Below, piece after piece: positions 24,885 to 33,879 of a DNA stretch of 39,637 nucleotides. Source of the DNA: Bacteroidales bacterium. Its GTDB lineage: Bacteria > Bacteroidota > Bacteroidia > Bacteroidales > UBA932. Numbering within the stretch: position 1 is the first letter of the stretch; each line of letters begins with the position of its first letter. Below the pieces are notes generated by a model. The model did no database searches, was not told where the DNA came from, and saw only the letters and a program-made list of their open reading frames with translations. A program made the position numbers and the translations under genes. The DNA lies in contig JAGBTG010000054.1 of the NCBI GenBank assembly GCA_017631435.1, positions 1 through 39,637 of the forward strand, in the 5' to 3' direction.

Positions 24885-26307
24885 TGCCCCCTTCCTGTTT
24901 CTTCTCCCTGCGGTCCCTGTTGTTGCGGTGGCCGTGATGATGTCTGCGGTTTCGGTCTCCTCTTTCTCCTCTTTCTCCACGTTCGCCTTTCTCCTTGCGC
25001 TCCTGCCTTTCGTTGCCACCTTCTGTAGTCTGCTGTGCAGCAGGAGCCTGTGACTCCTCTTTGCGCTGCTGTCTGCCGTTGCGTTCAGGTTTCCCGGCAC
25101 GCTCAGCTTTCTCAGTGCGCTCAGGCTTTTCGAGTTTTTCAGCGCGCTCCTGCTTTTCGTTGCGCTCCCCTTTTTCTTTTCTTCTCTCCCTGTCTGAAGA
25201 GCGGTTCTTCTTTTTCTTCTTGTCTGAATCAAAGCGGGAGATGCTCTCCTCTCCAACGGCGCTCATGAACTCAGACTGTTTCTCGGCAAGGTTGTTCTGC
25301 ATGCAGGTAGGGGCCTTTTCCCCTTTTCTGTTCATGGCAATTACCTCCTTCACCTCCTCCGCTGTAAGCTGTATCATGTTGGCCATGCTCTTAGGATCAT
25401 ATGAGAACCACATCATTCCCTTAAGGATATCTGTCTTCATAAGGAATGCGTCGCCATCCTCAAAGTGGAGCGGCTCTGAAACCTTAGGGAGCTTGCTCTG
25501 CGCATCTACATACACAGAGGCCTCGTAGTTGATGCAGCATTTTAGCTTGCCGCACTGTCCTGCAAGTTTCTGAGGGTTGAGAGAGAGGTCCTGGCAGCGT
25601 GCCGCCTGTGTGGTGATTGACTGGAAGTTGTTCATGTATCGTGAGCAGCACAATGCCTGTCCGCATACTCCAAGTCCGCCAATAAGGCCGGCTTCCTGTC
25701 TTGCACCAATCTGTTTCATCTCAATCCTAATGCGGAACTCCTCTGCAAAATCCTTAATCAGCTGACGGAAGTCAACCCTCTCATCTGCAATGTAATAAAA
25801 GATAGCCTTGGTGCCGTCTCCCTGGAATTCCACATCTCCAATCTTCATGTTCAGCTGAAGGTCTGCCGCCATCTGCCTTGAGCGGATCATGGTCCTGTGC
25901 TCGCGGGCAATTGCCTCCTGCCATTTCTGGATGTCTGCAGGACGGGCCTTGCGGTAAATCTTCCTGAACTCGTATGTTGTAGGGTCTATGCGGTCTCTCT
26001 TGAGCTGGTTGGCAATGATTGCCCCAGCCAATGTGATAATGCCCACATCATAACCGTTCTGGGCCTCAACTACCACAATATCACCTGTTTTGAGGTTCTG
26101 CTCCGATGTGTTCCTGAAAATGAGCTTGCGGGTATTCTTGAACCTCACCTCAAAAAGATCTTTCATCTCTTCCTGGGAAATTCCCTCCAGCCAGTTGAAC
26201 ACACCCAGCTTGCAGCATCCCCTCTTGTATGTACATTTTATTTCGCCAGTCTCCTTTATCTCTTTTTCACATCCTCGCTGGCAGTCATATTCCTTTATAG
26301 TTCCCAT
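24874..26307 (-). CDS. PSP1/RicT (YaaT)-like protein with charged tail
   Basis: A 477-residue protein. The N-terminus is Cys-rich (Cys 9, 13, 25, 31, 32). A PSP1 domain follows; the blocks GGLGVCGQALCCSRYM and LAGQCGKLKCCINYEA hold the cysteines that bind iron-sulfur clusters in Bacillus RicT (YaaT). RicT works with Y-complex partners on mRNA maturation; whether this protein does so is unknown. Residues about 357-477 form an extended Lys/Glu/Arg-rich tail with repeated ERxEK-like units, ending in a His/Arg/Asn cluster, which would suit RNA or ribosome binding. The ATG at 26307 lies two bases after the holB stop; a longer frame from 26337 overlaps holB and adds only ten residues. Confidence 0.87.
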   Translation of the reverse strand: MGTIKEYDCQRGCEKEIKETGEIKCTYKRGCCKLGVFNWLEGISQEEMKDLFEVRFKNTRKLIFRNTSEQNLKTGDIVVVEAQNGYDVGIITLAGAIIANQLKRDRIDPTTYEFRKIYRKARPADIQKWQEAIAREHRTMIRSRQMAADLQLNMKIGDVEFQGDGTKAIFYYIADERVDFRQLIKDFAEEFRIRIEMKQIGARQEAGLIGGLGVCGQALCCSRYMNNFQSITTQAARCQDLSLNPQKLAGQCGKLKCCINYEASVYVDAQSKLPKVSEPLHFEDGDAFLMKTDILKGMMWFSYDPKSMANMIQLTAEEVKEVIAMNRKGEKAPTCMQNNLAEKQSEFMSAVGEESISRFDSDKKKKKNRSSDRERRKEKGERNEKQERAEKLEKPERTEKAERAGKPERNGRQQRKEESQAPAAQQTTEGGNERQERKEKGERGERGERGDRNRRHHHGHRNNRDRREKKQEGGNEA

Positions 26308-26309
26308 AG

Positions 26310-27404
26310 TTAAATGTTGTAAAATATGCGATTGCACAAATCGCAGAAAATGAATTTGGGGTTCACATTCCTCTCAATGCACTCAATGGCATTGTTGAGG
26401 TATCCGTATCCCTTCTGGTAAAAATCCTGTTTTATTCTTCCCGACAAATCCTTCAGCAGTTCCGCCTCCTTTGCACCTGCATAGGAGATCTCTTCCAGCC
26501 CAAGGCTTGTCATATATAGTTTGCGGAGAATCTCTCCACCTTCAATGCATATCCCTTTCTGCCTCTCTTTGCCGTATGAGGCAATCTGTTCCCACAACTC
26601 AATCAGGGCTGTAAGGTCCTTGTCCAGTGCCCTGGTGAGAATTGATACAAAAGCAGTATAGTTTTCACTCTGCTCCTCTTCCCTGGCAATAAGCTCCAAT
26701 GCTTTGCCCATGCTTCCCCCAGAGCATTTTGCCCATAATGCAGCCTGTTGAGAATCTGCTCCTGTCCTGTCCATAATTCCCCGGGCAAGAATCTCCCGGT
26801 TGATAGGAGGAACCTCAATGATCCTGCATCTTGAGAGGATGGTGGTGATTATCTTCTGGGGATTGTGGGAAATCAGAAAATAATATGTTCCGCTTTGTGG
26901 CTCCTCAAGGTTTTTGAGCAGTTTGTTGGCGGTTTCAAGGGTCATCCTCTCGGGAAACATTATGAGCATCACCTTGGCACCCCCCTCGTATGAGCTCAGG
27001 CTCAGTTTCCTTATGATGGAGTTTGCTTCAGCAACACTTATGGTTCCCAGTTTGTTCTCAATCCCAAATGCCTTGTACAGGTCTGCCTCGCTGAAATAGG
27101 GGTTCTCCAGCACAAGTTCCCTCCAAGCCGGGTAGAACTGCTCCAGTTCACCTCTTTTGTCCCCTCCAATGGTGGTGGAGGTGTTTATTGGGAAGGTGAA
27201 GTGGACATCAGGATGAACCAGTTTGGCAATCTTGGGGTTCTTTCCCCTGCTGAACATGTATTCCAGTGTTGCCAGTGCCAGCGGCAGGGCTCCGCAGCCC
27301 GGTTTTTCTGTAAATAGAAGGGCATGTGGCATTCTGTCTGAATCCACCATGTTGCGCAGGTTGGCAACAATATCAGTATGTCCCAATATTTCAGAAAAAG
27401 GCAT
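26310..27404 (-). CDS. holB: DNA polymerase III delta-prime subunit (HolB-like)
   Basis: A 364-residue AAA+ clamp-loader subunit. MPFSEILGHTDIVANL, then SDRMPHALLFTEKPGCGALP (Walker A region), LVHPDVHFTFPI, and LLKNLEEPQSGTYYFLIS with ILSRCRIIEVPPI (the SRC motif) are clear. The P-loop GCGALPLA lacks the usual GKT, consistent with a non-ATPase delta-prime subunit. The zinc-binding Cys module that normally lies between the P-loop and the HPD motif appears to be missing (only FSRGKNPKIAK there). It assists loading of the beta clamp. It is the upstream gene of the PSP1-gldH-trmB unit. Confidence 0.9.
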   Translation of the reverse strand: MPFSEILGHTDIVANLRNMVDSDRMPHALLFTEKPGCGALPLALATLEYMFSRGKNPKIAKLVHPDVHFTFPINTSTTIGGDKRGELEQFYPAWRELVLENPYFSEADLYKAFGIENKLGTISVAEANSIIRKLSLSSYEGGAKVMLIMFPERMTLETANKLLKNLEEPQSGTYYFLISHNPQKIITTILSRCRIIEVPPINREILARGIMDRTGADSQQAALWAKCSGGSMGKALELIAREEEQSENYTAFVSILTRALDKDLTALIELWEQIASYGKERQKGICIEGGEILRKLYMTSLGLEEISYAGAKEAELLKDLSGRIKQDFYQKGYGYLNNAIECIERNVNPKFIFCDLCNRIFYNI

Positions 27405-27423
27405 AGTGTAAAATTACTCAATT

Positions 27424-29346
27424 TTATCCAATTACCAACATCTCACAGTTTTTGCAGTCAAATTTAAGCTCAAGTCTGTTCTTGCCGTTGAGCAGGTATA
27501 GCGGTTCTGTGAACGGTATTTTTCCAAGGTTGTCCTTGTAGCCCTTGTCGTCTGCCCATCTTGTCCTGTGGTTGGGGCAGAGGCCAAGTTCGTATTTTAT
27601 GCAGTATTTTGTACGCATCAGTTCTGCCTGCGGAGCCTGCTGCAGCTCGTATGCAGGGGCAATCTCCCTGGCCCCAAGTGACGCATATATCCCTTTGGAT
27701 ACAGAGTTTGCGCAGTTGGCCAGATATGTAAGCTTTTCGGCAACCGGAAGGTTCTTGGCAGCCGCCTTGCCCTCTACAAACTTTTTGGCGGATGCAGCCC
27801 TGCTGGCTGTGGTATGCTTGCCAATTGCCTCTTCAAGCATAACCGCAATCTCTCTCCTTATGCTGTTTAGTGCGGATGCGGCAAAGAATGGTACATCCTT
27901 TACTTTTACGGCCGTTACTGTAAACGAGAAGATTCCGGCGCTCTTGCCCAGCTGTTTGCTGATATTCTCTATTGCCAGAGACGGGTTCTGGGCAATGTCA
28001 GCACCCCCTTCAATGTTGTATGTTGCGGTAATCCCCTCTTCTGTAGTTGCTTTAACGGAGTACCCCTCTGATGTCTGTAGCATCTCCAGGTTTACAAGGA
28101 TTGTCCTGCGTGGAGGGTTTTTCTCCATCTCTTTCTCAAACAGAATGTTGTAGTTGCGGTACAGTTTGGAGCCTGCTGCTACCTGCAGTTTTTCTGTTGT
28201 GGCCACCATGCTGCCGTTGCAGGTGTTGGCTCTGGCTCCAAGAATCTCCCCTTTAGGGGTTACAAAGCATAGGCCGTCACCGTTGTTTATGGTGTTGGAG
28301 CCGTTTGCCGCCTTGTATGTGAAGTGTAATTGGCCGTACCTGTTGGTCCCTGTTCCGGTTACTGTGCCAATGAACTCTCCAAGGTATTTTGCACCGTCCT
28401 TGCTGTGCCACCTGCCCCTCTTTCCGTCTATGAACAAAGTGGTGTAGTCCCTGTTGAATGTGGCTTTAGGGTTTGGTTCAAAGCCCCCAATGCATCTTCC
28501 GTATGATGCCCTGCAATATTGCGGGTTCTGCTCCAGGAACTGGTCTATTTTCCGTCTGTAGAGGAGTACGGTGTTACGGATGTAGGATTCGTTCTTGAGG
28601 CGCCCCTCAATCTTGAATGAGGTGATTCCTGCCTTTACAAGTTCCGGAATGCGGCTGCTCAGGTTGAAATCCTTCAAAGAGAGGATAGGGGTATCCTTTA
28701 CAAGCGGTGCACCGCTTGTACCCTTAACCTCCCTTCCTGTGCTGTCTATAAGGGTGTAGTTGGATCTGCAGGCCTGTGCGCAGCACCCCCTGTTGGCGCT
28801 TCTTCCGGTAATTTTCTGGCTCAGGTAGCATTGTCCGCTGTAACTTACGCAGAGTGCCCCGTGGATGAACGATTCCAGAGGTACATCTGTTGCCTCCTTT
28901 ATGGCGGCAATCTGCTGCAGGCTCAGTTCCCTGGCAAGTATAAGTCTGCTGAAACCCAATGATTCAAGGAAGCGGGCCTGCTCTACAGTCCTGATATTTG
29001 TCTGGGTGGATGCGTAGAGCTCTATAGGCGGCAGTTCCATATTCAGAATGGCAAGATCCTGTACAATAATTGCGTCGCACCCTATTTCATACGCCTGCCA
29101 TATGGCCTCCTTTACCTGTGGAAGCTCTTCTTCGTACAGGATAGTGTTTATCACCATAAACACTTTTGCCCCAAACTTGTGGGCATAGGTTACCAGCTCT
29201 GCAATGTCAGAGATGCTGTTGCCGGCAGCCTCACGTGCTCCAAATTTAGGGCCTGCAATATATACAGCATCGGCACCACAGTCAATTGCTGCAATGCCGA
29301 TACTTTTATTTTTAGCCGGAGCCAGCAGCTCAAGCTCTATTTGCAT
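27424..29346 (-). CDS. U32 family protein (RlhA/TrhP-like)
   Basis: A 640-residue protein of the U32 'peptidase' family. LELLAPAKNKSIGIAAIDCG opens the domain and the U32 signature ESFIHGALCVSYSGQCYLS is at 158-176; Cys 166, 173, 188/189 and 193 are probable iron-sulfur ligands. A C-terminal extension of about 300 residues resembles the DUF3656 region of long U32 proteins. Known long members hydroxylate RNA (RlhA at 23S rRNA C2501, TrhP at tRNA U34) rather than cleave proteins. The length fits RlhA (about 650). The ATG at 29346 is chosen because it starts the conserved block; it overlaps the stop of the TPR gene by ten bases. Substrate assignment is inference. Confidence 0.85.
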   Translation of the reverse strand: MQIELELLAPAKNKSIGIAAIDCGADAVYIAGPKFGAREAAGNSISDIAELVTYAHKFGAKVFMVINTILYEEELPQVKEAIWQAYEIGCDAIIVQDLAILNMELPPIELYASTQTNIRTVEQARFLESLGFSRLILARELSLQQIAAIKEATDVPLESFIHGALCVSYSGQCYLSQKITGRSANRGCCAQACRSNYTLIDSTGREVKGTSGAPLVKDTPILSLKDFNLSSRIPELVKAGITSFKIEGRLKNESYIRNTVLLYRRKIDQFLEQNPQYCRASYGRCIGGFEPNPKATFNRDYTTLFIDGKRGRWHSKDGAKYLGEFIGTVTGTGTNRYGQLHFTYKAANGSNTINNGDGLCFVTPKGEILGARANTCNGSMVATTEKLQVAAGSKLYRNYNILFEKEMEKNPPRRTILVNLEMLQTSEGYSVKATTEEGITATYNIEGGADIAQNPSLAIENISKQLGKSAGIFSFTVTAVKVKDVPFFAASALNSIRREIAVMLEEAIGKHTTASRAASAKKFVEGKAAAKNLPVAEKLTYLANCANSVSKGIYASLGAREIAPAYELQQAPQAELMRTKYCIKYELGLCPNHRTRWADDKGYKDNLGKIPFTEPLYLLNGKNRLELKFDCKNCEMLVIG

Positions 29347-30254
29347 AGTGTTCCAACTTTGCTGGTTGCGTATGCGCCAAAGTTCTTGTCTGTAGCAATT
29401 GCCTTGTAGTTCTCGCAAGCTTTAGCGTTGTCACCTTTAGCCTCGTATGCTCTTGCAAGGTAGTATTTTGCGTTTGTTGAGCTGTCACCCTCCAATAGAG
29501 AGATACACTGGTCGTATTTCTTAAGGTTGAAAGCAGCCATACCGCCGTAAACGTTCAATTTTGTAAAGCCGTACTCGTTTGCTTTAAGAACGTTCTCTAG
29601 AGTACCTGCAAAGTTTTTAGCTTTGTAAGCAGCCTGTGCAGCTTTACCGTAGATGTTTCCAAGCTGTTTGTCTGCAGCAGCTTTCTGGCCAAACTCAGAA
29701 GCTTTTGCGAATGCTGCAACAGCACCCTCAACATCACCGCCGTTTGATTTGCACATACCAAGTCTCAACCATGCAACGCCGTTCTCGCCGTTGATGTCAA
29801 TTGCTTTCTGGTACTCAGCAGCAGCCTCTGCAAATTTTTTCTCGTTCAAAAGGGCATTTCCTGCGCCAAGGTATACCTGAGGCATAACCTCTTTAACGTC
29901 AGCTACAGTCTCCTCCTGAGCAGCCTCAGTTGCAAGTTTCTCTGCAGTGGTAAGGAACTCAATAGCTTTTGTAAAGTCCTTTGCGTTGAAAGCGTCTTTA
30001 CCAAGTTTTACGTATACTTTAGGGATAACGTTCTTACAGTCGGTAGCAAGGGTTGCACCCTCCTCTCCTAGAGCCTGGGCAGCAGCAAGAGCTTTCTGGA
30101 AACCGTCCAAAGCTGCAGTTGCATCGCCGTTGCCGTAAGCCTCAATGGCTGCATTGTACATTTCAGTTGCCTGTGCCATATCCTGAGCACTTGCAGATAG
30201 GCTGAAAGTAAGGGCTACAGCCATAACTGCCAAAATTTTTGCAATTTTTTTCAT
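29337..30254 (-). CDS. Secreted TPR-repeat protein
   Basis: A 305-residue exported protein (signal peptide MKKIAKILAVMAVALTFSLS, then ASAQ). The mature chain is a series of TPR-like helix pairs (AKDFTKAIEFLTTAEKLATE, KKFAEAAAEYQKAIDINGEN, NAKYYLARAYEAKGDNAKAC). TPR proteins of the periplasm act as scaffolds; no other domain is visible. Strong codon bias, similar to the lipoprotein gene at 12055-13728, suggests abundant expression. It has the best promoter in the window and overlaps the downstream U32 gene by ten bases, so that gene is probably co-expressed. Confidence 0.85.
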   Translation of the reverse strand: MKKIAKILAVMAVALTFSLSASAQDMAQATEMYNAAIEAYGNGDATAALDGFQKALAAAQALGEEGATLATDCKNVIPKVYVKLGKDAFNAKDFTKAIEFLTTAEKLATEAAQEETVADVKEVMPQVYLGAGNALLNEKKFAEAAAEYQKAIDINGENGVAWLRLGMCKSNGGDVEGAVAAFAKASEFGQKAAADKQLGNIYGKAAQAAYKAKNFAGTLENVLKANEYGFTKLNVYGGMAAFNLKKYDQCISLLEGDSSTNAKYYLARAYEAKGDNAKACENYKAIATDKNFGAYATSKVGTLCK

Positions 30255-30297
30255 TGTGTTATTATGTTTATGTTGTTAATATTTTCCGTAAGTCTGG

Positions 30298-30328
30298 CAA
30301 ATATAAAAAAAATACACCTATAGTCAAA
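30298..30328 (-). promoter_or_regulatory. Complete Bacteroidota promoter of the TPR gene
   Basis: On the minus strand TTTG (30325-30328), 19 bases, then TATATTTG (30298-30305) match the -33/-7 pattern (TTTG, N19-21, TAnnTTTG) exactly, 43 bases before the ATG. Confidence 0.75.
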
Positions 30329-30346
30329 AAAGAGATTTAAAGTTTG

Positions 30347-30354
30347 TATTTTTG
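30347..30354 (+). promoter_or_regulatory. Probable promoter -7 element of the M16 gene
   Basis: TATTTTTG (TAnnTTTG) lies 22 bases before the ATG at 30377. It faces away from the TPR-gene promoter in the same 122-base region. Confidence 0.5.
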
Positions 30355-30376
30355 TGGTTTGTGAGAAAGAATAAAA

Positions 30377-33274
30377 ATGTCAGATATGAAGCAAATATTA
30401 TGCCTGATTTGGGCGGTTGTAATGATGTCTGCTTTCCCCGGTTCTGCCTCAGCGCAGGTTCAGGATGTGCAGCCACTGCCCAATGACCCTAGAGTGAAGA
30501 CCGGAAAGCTGGCCAACGGACTTACCTACTATGTAATCAAGAATGCTGCCGTTAAGGGGCATGCAGATTTTGCTGTTGCCAACAAGGTGGGAACATCTGT
30601 GGAGTCCGGGAACCAGAAAGGTATGGGCAAAATGATAGAGCTCCTCTCTACCAGAGGTACCAGAAACTTCACCGATTCTACAATTGTGGAGTATCTGAAT
30701 TCACTTGGGGTAAATTCCAACGAGATCAGGTTCCAAACAGGTGTGGATGAGATTGTGTACACTGTGGAGGGGGTTCCTGTCGGGAGGGAGAATACTGTGG
30801 ATTCCACCCTGCTTATCCTTTATAACTGGATGGCTTCAATAAATATTGATGAGGAGGACGTAGCCAGGACTATGCCTATGCTCAAAAAGACCCTTATAGA
30901 CCAGTTTGATGCCGGTGCCAGGATTGAGGACAAGATTGTAAAGCAGCTCTATCCAAAGAGCCCTTATGCCAAATCCATAACCCCGGAGCAGATAAACGGG
31001 CTGGGCGTATATTCTTCAAAGGAACTGAGAAACTTCTATTATAAATGGTTCAGGCCAGACCTTCAGGCTGTGTTTGTGGTGGGGGATGTTGATCCTGCCA
31101 AGGTTGAGACCCAGATAAAGTCAATTTTTGCCACTATCCCAAAACCTTTGAAAGGGGAGAAGAGAACTTATTATGAGGGGGAGATGGTAGAGGGTACAAA
31201 GGTGATTATAGGTACCGATCCGGAGTATGACAAGACTTCACTCTCAATAAGTTTTCAGAGAAAGCCTATGGAGGTGAAATACAGGAATACCAGTGTCCCT
31301 TATATTGAGGCATATTTTGATGAGGCCATTTCTACCCTGCTTCTAAACAGGATACAGAGCGGAATAGTTGCGCAGAACCTTCCAGTGTCAAATGTGAGGA
31401 TTCAAAGGGGCAAGTTTATGGAGATGAATGGTATTGATGCGTTTACAATCTCCTTTGAGACAGTGCCGGAGGCAGTGTATTCTTCGTTGGGATTCATGAG
31501 CGGCGAGATTAACAGGATGGCCAAGAGCGGATTCAACAACCAGGAGTTCAGAAGCACAATAGAGAACCATTACAGAAGTGTGGAGAGCGTTTATGACAAC
31601 AGGTTTGTGCAGCCCAATTCCAGGTTTATGGACAGGGCTATGGAGAACTGGTTCAGAGGATTTTCCCTTGCCAGCATAGAGATGCATTTTGAAATAATGA
31701 AAGAGATCCTGTATTCAGGAATGATAAGGACAGAGCAGCTCAATAATTATGCTTCGGCTCTTCTTGGCCAGAAGGAAGGTGTGGTCATTGCGTGCAGGAT
31801 GCCTCAGGCGCAAGGTGTGGAGGCGCTTTCAGTGGAGAGAATACAGAATGCGTTTGTGCATTCGTTGTCAAAATCTGAATACATTTCCTCGGTAGACAAG
31901 CAGTTGTCGTGGCCAAAATTTACTGTAGCTGACAGGCAGGCTCAGCTTGTAAGTGAAACTGAGGATCCTGTTACGGGGGCAACTGTGTTCAGTTTGGACA
32001 ATGGTGTAAAGGCTATATTCAAGAAGATGGAGGGCGCTTCTGATACGGTCTCGTTTGGGGCAGTGAGCAAAGGTGGAATGTCTGTGTGCAGGACAAAATT
32101 TGACAGAGACATTAATCTGTATATAAGTGATATAGCTAACTTGAGCGCTGTGGGTGGATACAGTAGGAGTGAGTGGGAGAAGCTCTTCTCGTACAACAAT
32201 ATGCAGGTGACCGTTTCTATAGATGATTATAAGGAGGAGATGAGAGGATATTGTACCGGTGCGAGCCTTGAGAAGCTGTTCCATTTCATAAACCTGAGCT
32301 TTACCAACCGCAAGGATGACTATAATGCATTTGATGTGTACAGGAAAGGGAAGGCTTTTGAGGCGCAGTACCGTAAACTCTCTCCAGAGAAGGTGTTTGA
32401 GGATTCTGTAGCCCATTATAATGCAGGCAACAGACGTTTCCTTCCAACCCGTTCTCCGGAGTGCCTGAAGACAATGGATTACCATAAGGTTCATGCCACC
32501 ATCAAGGAGAGATTGGGCAATCCTGCAGATTTTGTGTTTGTGTTTGCCGGCAATGCCCAGTTGGAGCAGGTGAGGGAGTTTGTGGTGAAATATCTCGGTT
32601 CGCTCAAGTCTTCCCATGATAAGGAGGAGTGGTTTGTAATACCCGATTATCCGGCAAAGGGAAGGGTGGAGCGCAGGTTCCTGCATCAGATGGTTCTACC
32701 CCGTTCATTTGTTGATGTCACAGTTTCCTGCGGTATGCAGAATACCCAAAAGAATAGGGCATTGAGTGGAATAATGGAGGAGTATATAAAGGCGATGTGC
32801 TCAAACGGCATAATAAGGGAGCTCTCTCCAGTGAGCAGTGTGCTGTCGGGAATGGAGATATACCCGGAGGAGATTCTTGTGTGCAGCCAGAGGTTTGAGA
32901 CCGACAGTGCCGGGGTACAGCAGCTGCTGGATGTGCTTGACAGCAGGCTAATGGATGTTGCTTATAATGGTATTCCTGAGGAGGAGTTTGTTGCAGTGAA
33001 GAAGAAGTTTGCAGGGAAAGTGGCTGCCCGTATGCAGAGCAGCAGTTTTTGGGTAGACAGCTATCTCCAGGGGTATCTTCAGGGTAAGGACCTTTATTCG
33101 GGCTATCTTGCGGTTATAGAGGCTATTACTCCACAGGATTTTAAGGAGTTCGTGGATAAGGTATGCCGTAGGGGCAACAGGATTACAGTTGTGATGGAGG
33201 GTACCACAGAGGATGTGAATACCCAGAACCTGTTCAGGGAGAACCAGTTTATCAGAGAGTTTTTTGATTTATAG
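30377..33274 (+). CDS. M16-family zinc-protease homologue lacking the HxxEH motif
   Basis: A 965-residue exported protein (signal peptide to about 26). It has the layout of a full-length M16 peptidase with four domains: GKLANGLTYYVIKNAA, ADFAVANKVGTSVE, YSSKELRNFYYKWFRPD and AVFVVGDVDPAKVE in the N-terminal half, with a second half resembling it (VFSLDNGVKAIFKKMEG). The active site in relatives reads H-F-L-E-H before MAFNGT. Here the aligned stretch is GMGKMIELLSTRGT, so the zinc His residues are Lys 85 and Leu 89 and only Glu 88 remains. It should be inactive as a protease and may be a binding partner. Followed after two bases by the DUF3109 gene. Confidence 0.88.
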   Translation: MSDMKQILCLIWAVVMMSAFPGSASAQVQDVQPLPNDPRVKTGKLANGLTYYVIKNAAVKGHADFAVANKVGTSVESGNQKGMGKMIELLSTRGTRNFTDSTIVEYLNSLGVNSNEIRFQTGVDEIVYTVEGVPVGRENTVDSTLLILYNWMASINIDEEDVARTMPMLKKTLIDQFDAGARIEDKIVKQLYPKSPYAKSITPEQINGLGVYSSKELRNFYYKWFRPDLQAVFVVGDVDPAKVETQIKSIFATIPKPLKGEKRTYYEGEMVEGTKVIIGTDPEYDKTSLSISFQRKPMEVKYRNTSVPYIEAYFDEAISTLLLNRIQSGIVAQNLPVSNVRIQRGKFMEMNGIDAFTISFETVPEAVYSSLGFMSGEINRMAKSGFNNQEFRSTIENHYRSVESVYDNRFVQPNSRFMDRAMENWFRGFSLASIEMHFEIMKEILYSGMIRTEQLNNYASALLGQKEGVVIACRMPQAQGVEALSVERIQNAFVHSLSKSEYISSVDKQLSWPKFTVADRQAQLVSETEDPVTGATVFSLDNGVKAIFKKMEGASDTVSFGAVSKGGMSVCRTKFDRDINLYISDIANLSAVGGYSRSEWEKLFSYNNMQVTVSIDDYKEEMRGYCTGASLEKLFHFINLSFTNRKDDYNAFDVYRKGKAFEAQYRKLSPEKVFEDSVAHYNAGNRRFLPTRSPECLKTMDYHKVHATIKERLGNPADFVFVFAGNAQLEQVREFVVKYLGSLKSSHDKEEWFVIPDYPAKGRVERRFLHQMVLPRSFVDVTVSCGMQNTQKNRALSGIMEEYIKAMCSNGIIRELSPVSSVLSGMEIYPEEILVCSQRFETDSAGVQQLLDVLDSRLMDVAYNGIPEEEFVAVKKKFAGKVAARMQSSSFWVDSYLQGYLQGKDLYSGYLAVIEAITPQDFKEFVDKVCRRGNRITVVMEGTTEDVNTQNLFRENQFIREFFDL

Positions 33275-33276
33275 CA

Positions 33277-33879
33277 ATGAGAAACAGAGAGAGGACATTT
33301 ATTTTTGAGATAGGGGGGTGCCTTGTCTCTTCAGAGATTCTTACAGAGTATTTTGCATGTGATTTTGAGACTTGCCACGGGGCGTGCTGTATAATTGGAG
33401 ACAGCGGGGCGCCGCTTGAGGCAGACGAGGTGGACAGTTTCAGGAAGGAGTTTGACAGTTACCGCAAATATATGACACCGGAGGGGATTGGTGCCCTTCA
33501 TAAACAAGGGTTTGGAGTGGTTGATTCAGACGGTGATCTTGTTACCCCTCTTGTAAACAATGAGGAGTGCGTGTATACAAGTTTTGATGAGCACCACAAT
33601 TGTTTCTGTGCAACGGAGATGGCATGGTGTAAGGGGGAGTGCAAATTCCGTAAGCCCATTTCGTGCGCCCTCTATCCTATAAGGGTAAGTACACTTTCAA
33701 ATGGTGTGCAGGCGTTGAATCTCCACAGGTGGAGCATCTGCAAGTGTGCCTTTGAAAAGGGTAAAAAAGAAAAGGTTCCCGTGTACAAGTTTTTACGGGA
33801 ACCCATTATAAGAAAATTCGGTGAGGAGTTCTATTCTGCCCTTGAGTCTGCTGCAAGCAGCCTTGAGGCCTCTGAATAA
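33277..33879 (+). CDS. DUF3109 cysteine-rich protein
   Basis: A 200-residue cytoplasmic protein with conserved cysteines in CDFETCHGACCIIGDSG (Cys 28, 33, 37, 38) and later NCFCATEMAWCKGECKFRK and ISCALYPIRV. This is the DUF3109 family, related to the YkgJ-type metal or iron-sulfur binders; function is unknown. It starts two bases after the M16-like gene. The last 49 bases overlap the convergent DUF2007 gene, and an apparent terminator for that gene lies inside this coding sequence. The overlap is unusually long for this region. Confidence 0.87.
   Translation: MRNRERTFIFEIGGCLVSSEILTEYFACDFETCHGACCIIGDSGAPLEADEVDSFRKEFDSYRKYMTPEGIGALHKQGFGVVDSDGDLVTPLVNNEECVYTSFDEHHNCFCATEMAWCKGECKFRKPISCALYPIRVSTLSNGVQALNLHRWSICKCAFEKGKKEKVPVYKFLREPIIRKFGEEFYSALESAASSLEASE
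33763..33803 (-). terminator. Minus-strand terminator embedded in the DUF3109 gene
   Basis: Read on the minus strand, GGTTCCCGT (33803-33795) pairs with ACGGGAACC (33782-33774) around a 12-base loop and is followed by TTTTCTTTTTT (33773-33763). It lies 28 bases after the DUF2007 stop and fits an intrinsic terminator for that transcript. Confidence 0.8.

Noticed and set aside
24885-25256. N-terminal extension of the GldH frame
   Set aside because: The extension is a frame-shifted reading of the charged tail of the PSP1 gene. The ATG at 24884 gives a proper lipoprotein signal.
31868-32686. A 272-codon minus-strand open frame inside the M16 gene
   Set aside because: Antisense to a clear 965-residue protein; the translation has no recognisable motif and looks like a codon-bias shadow.
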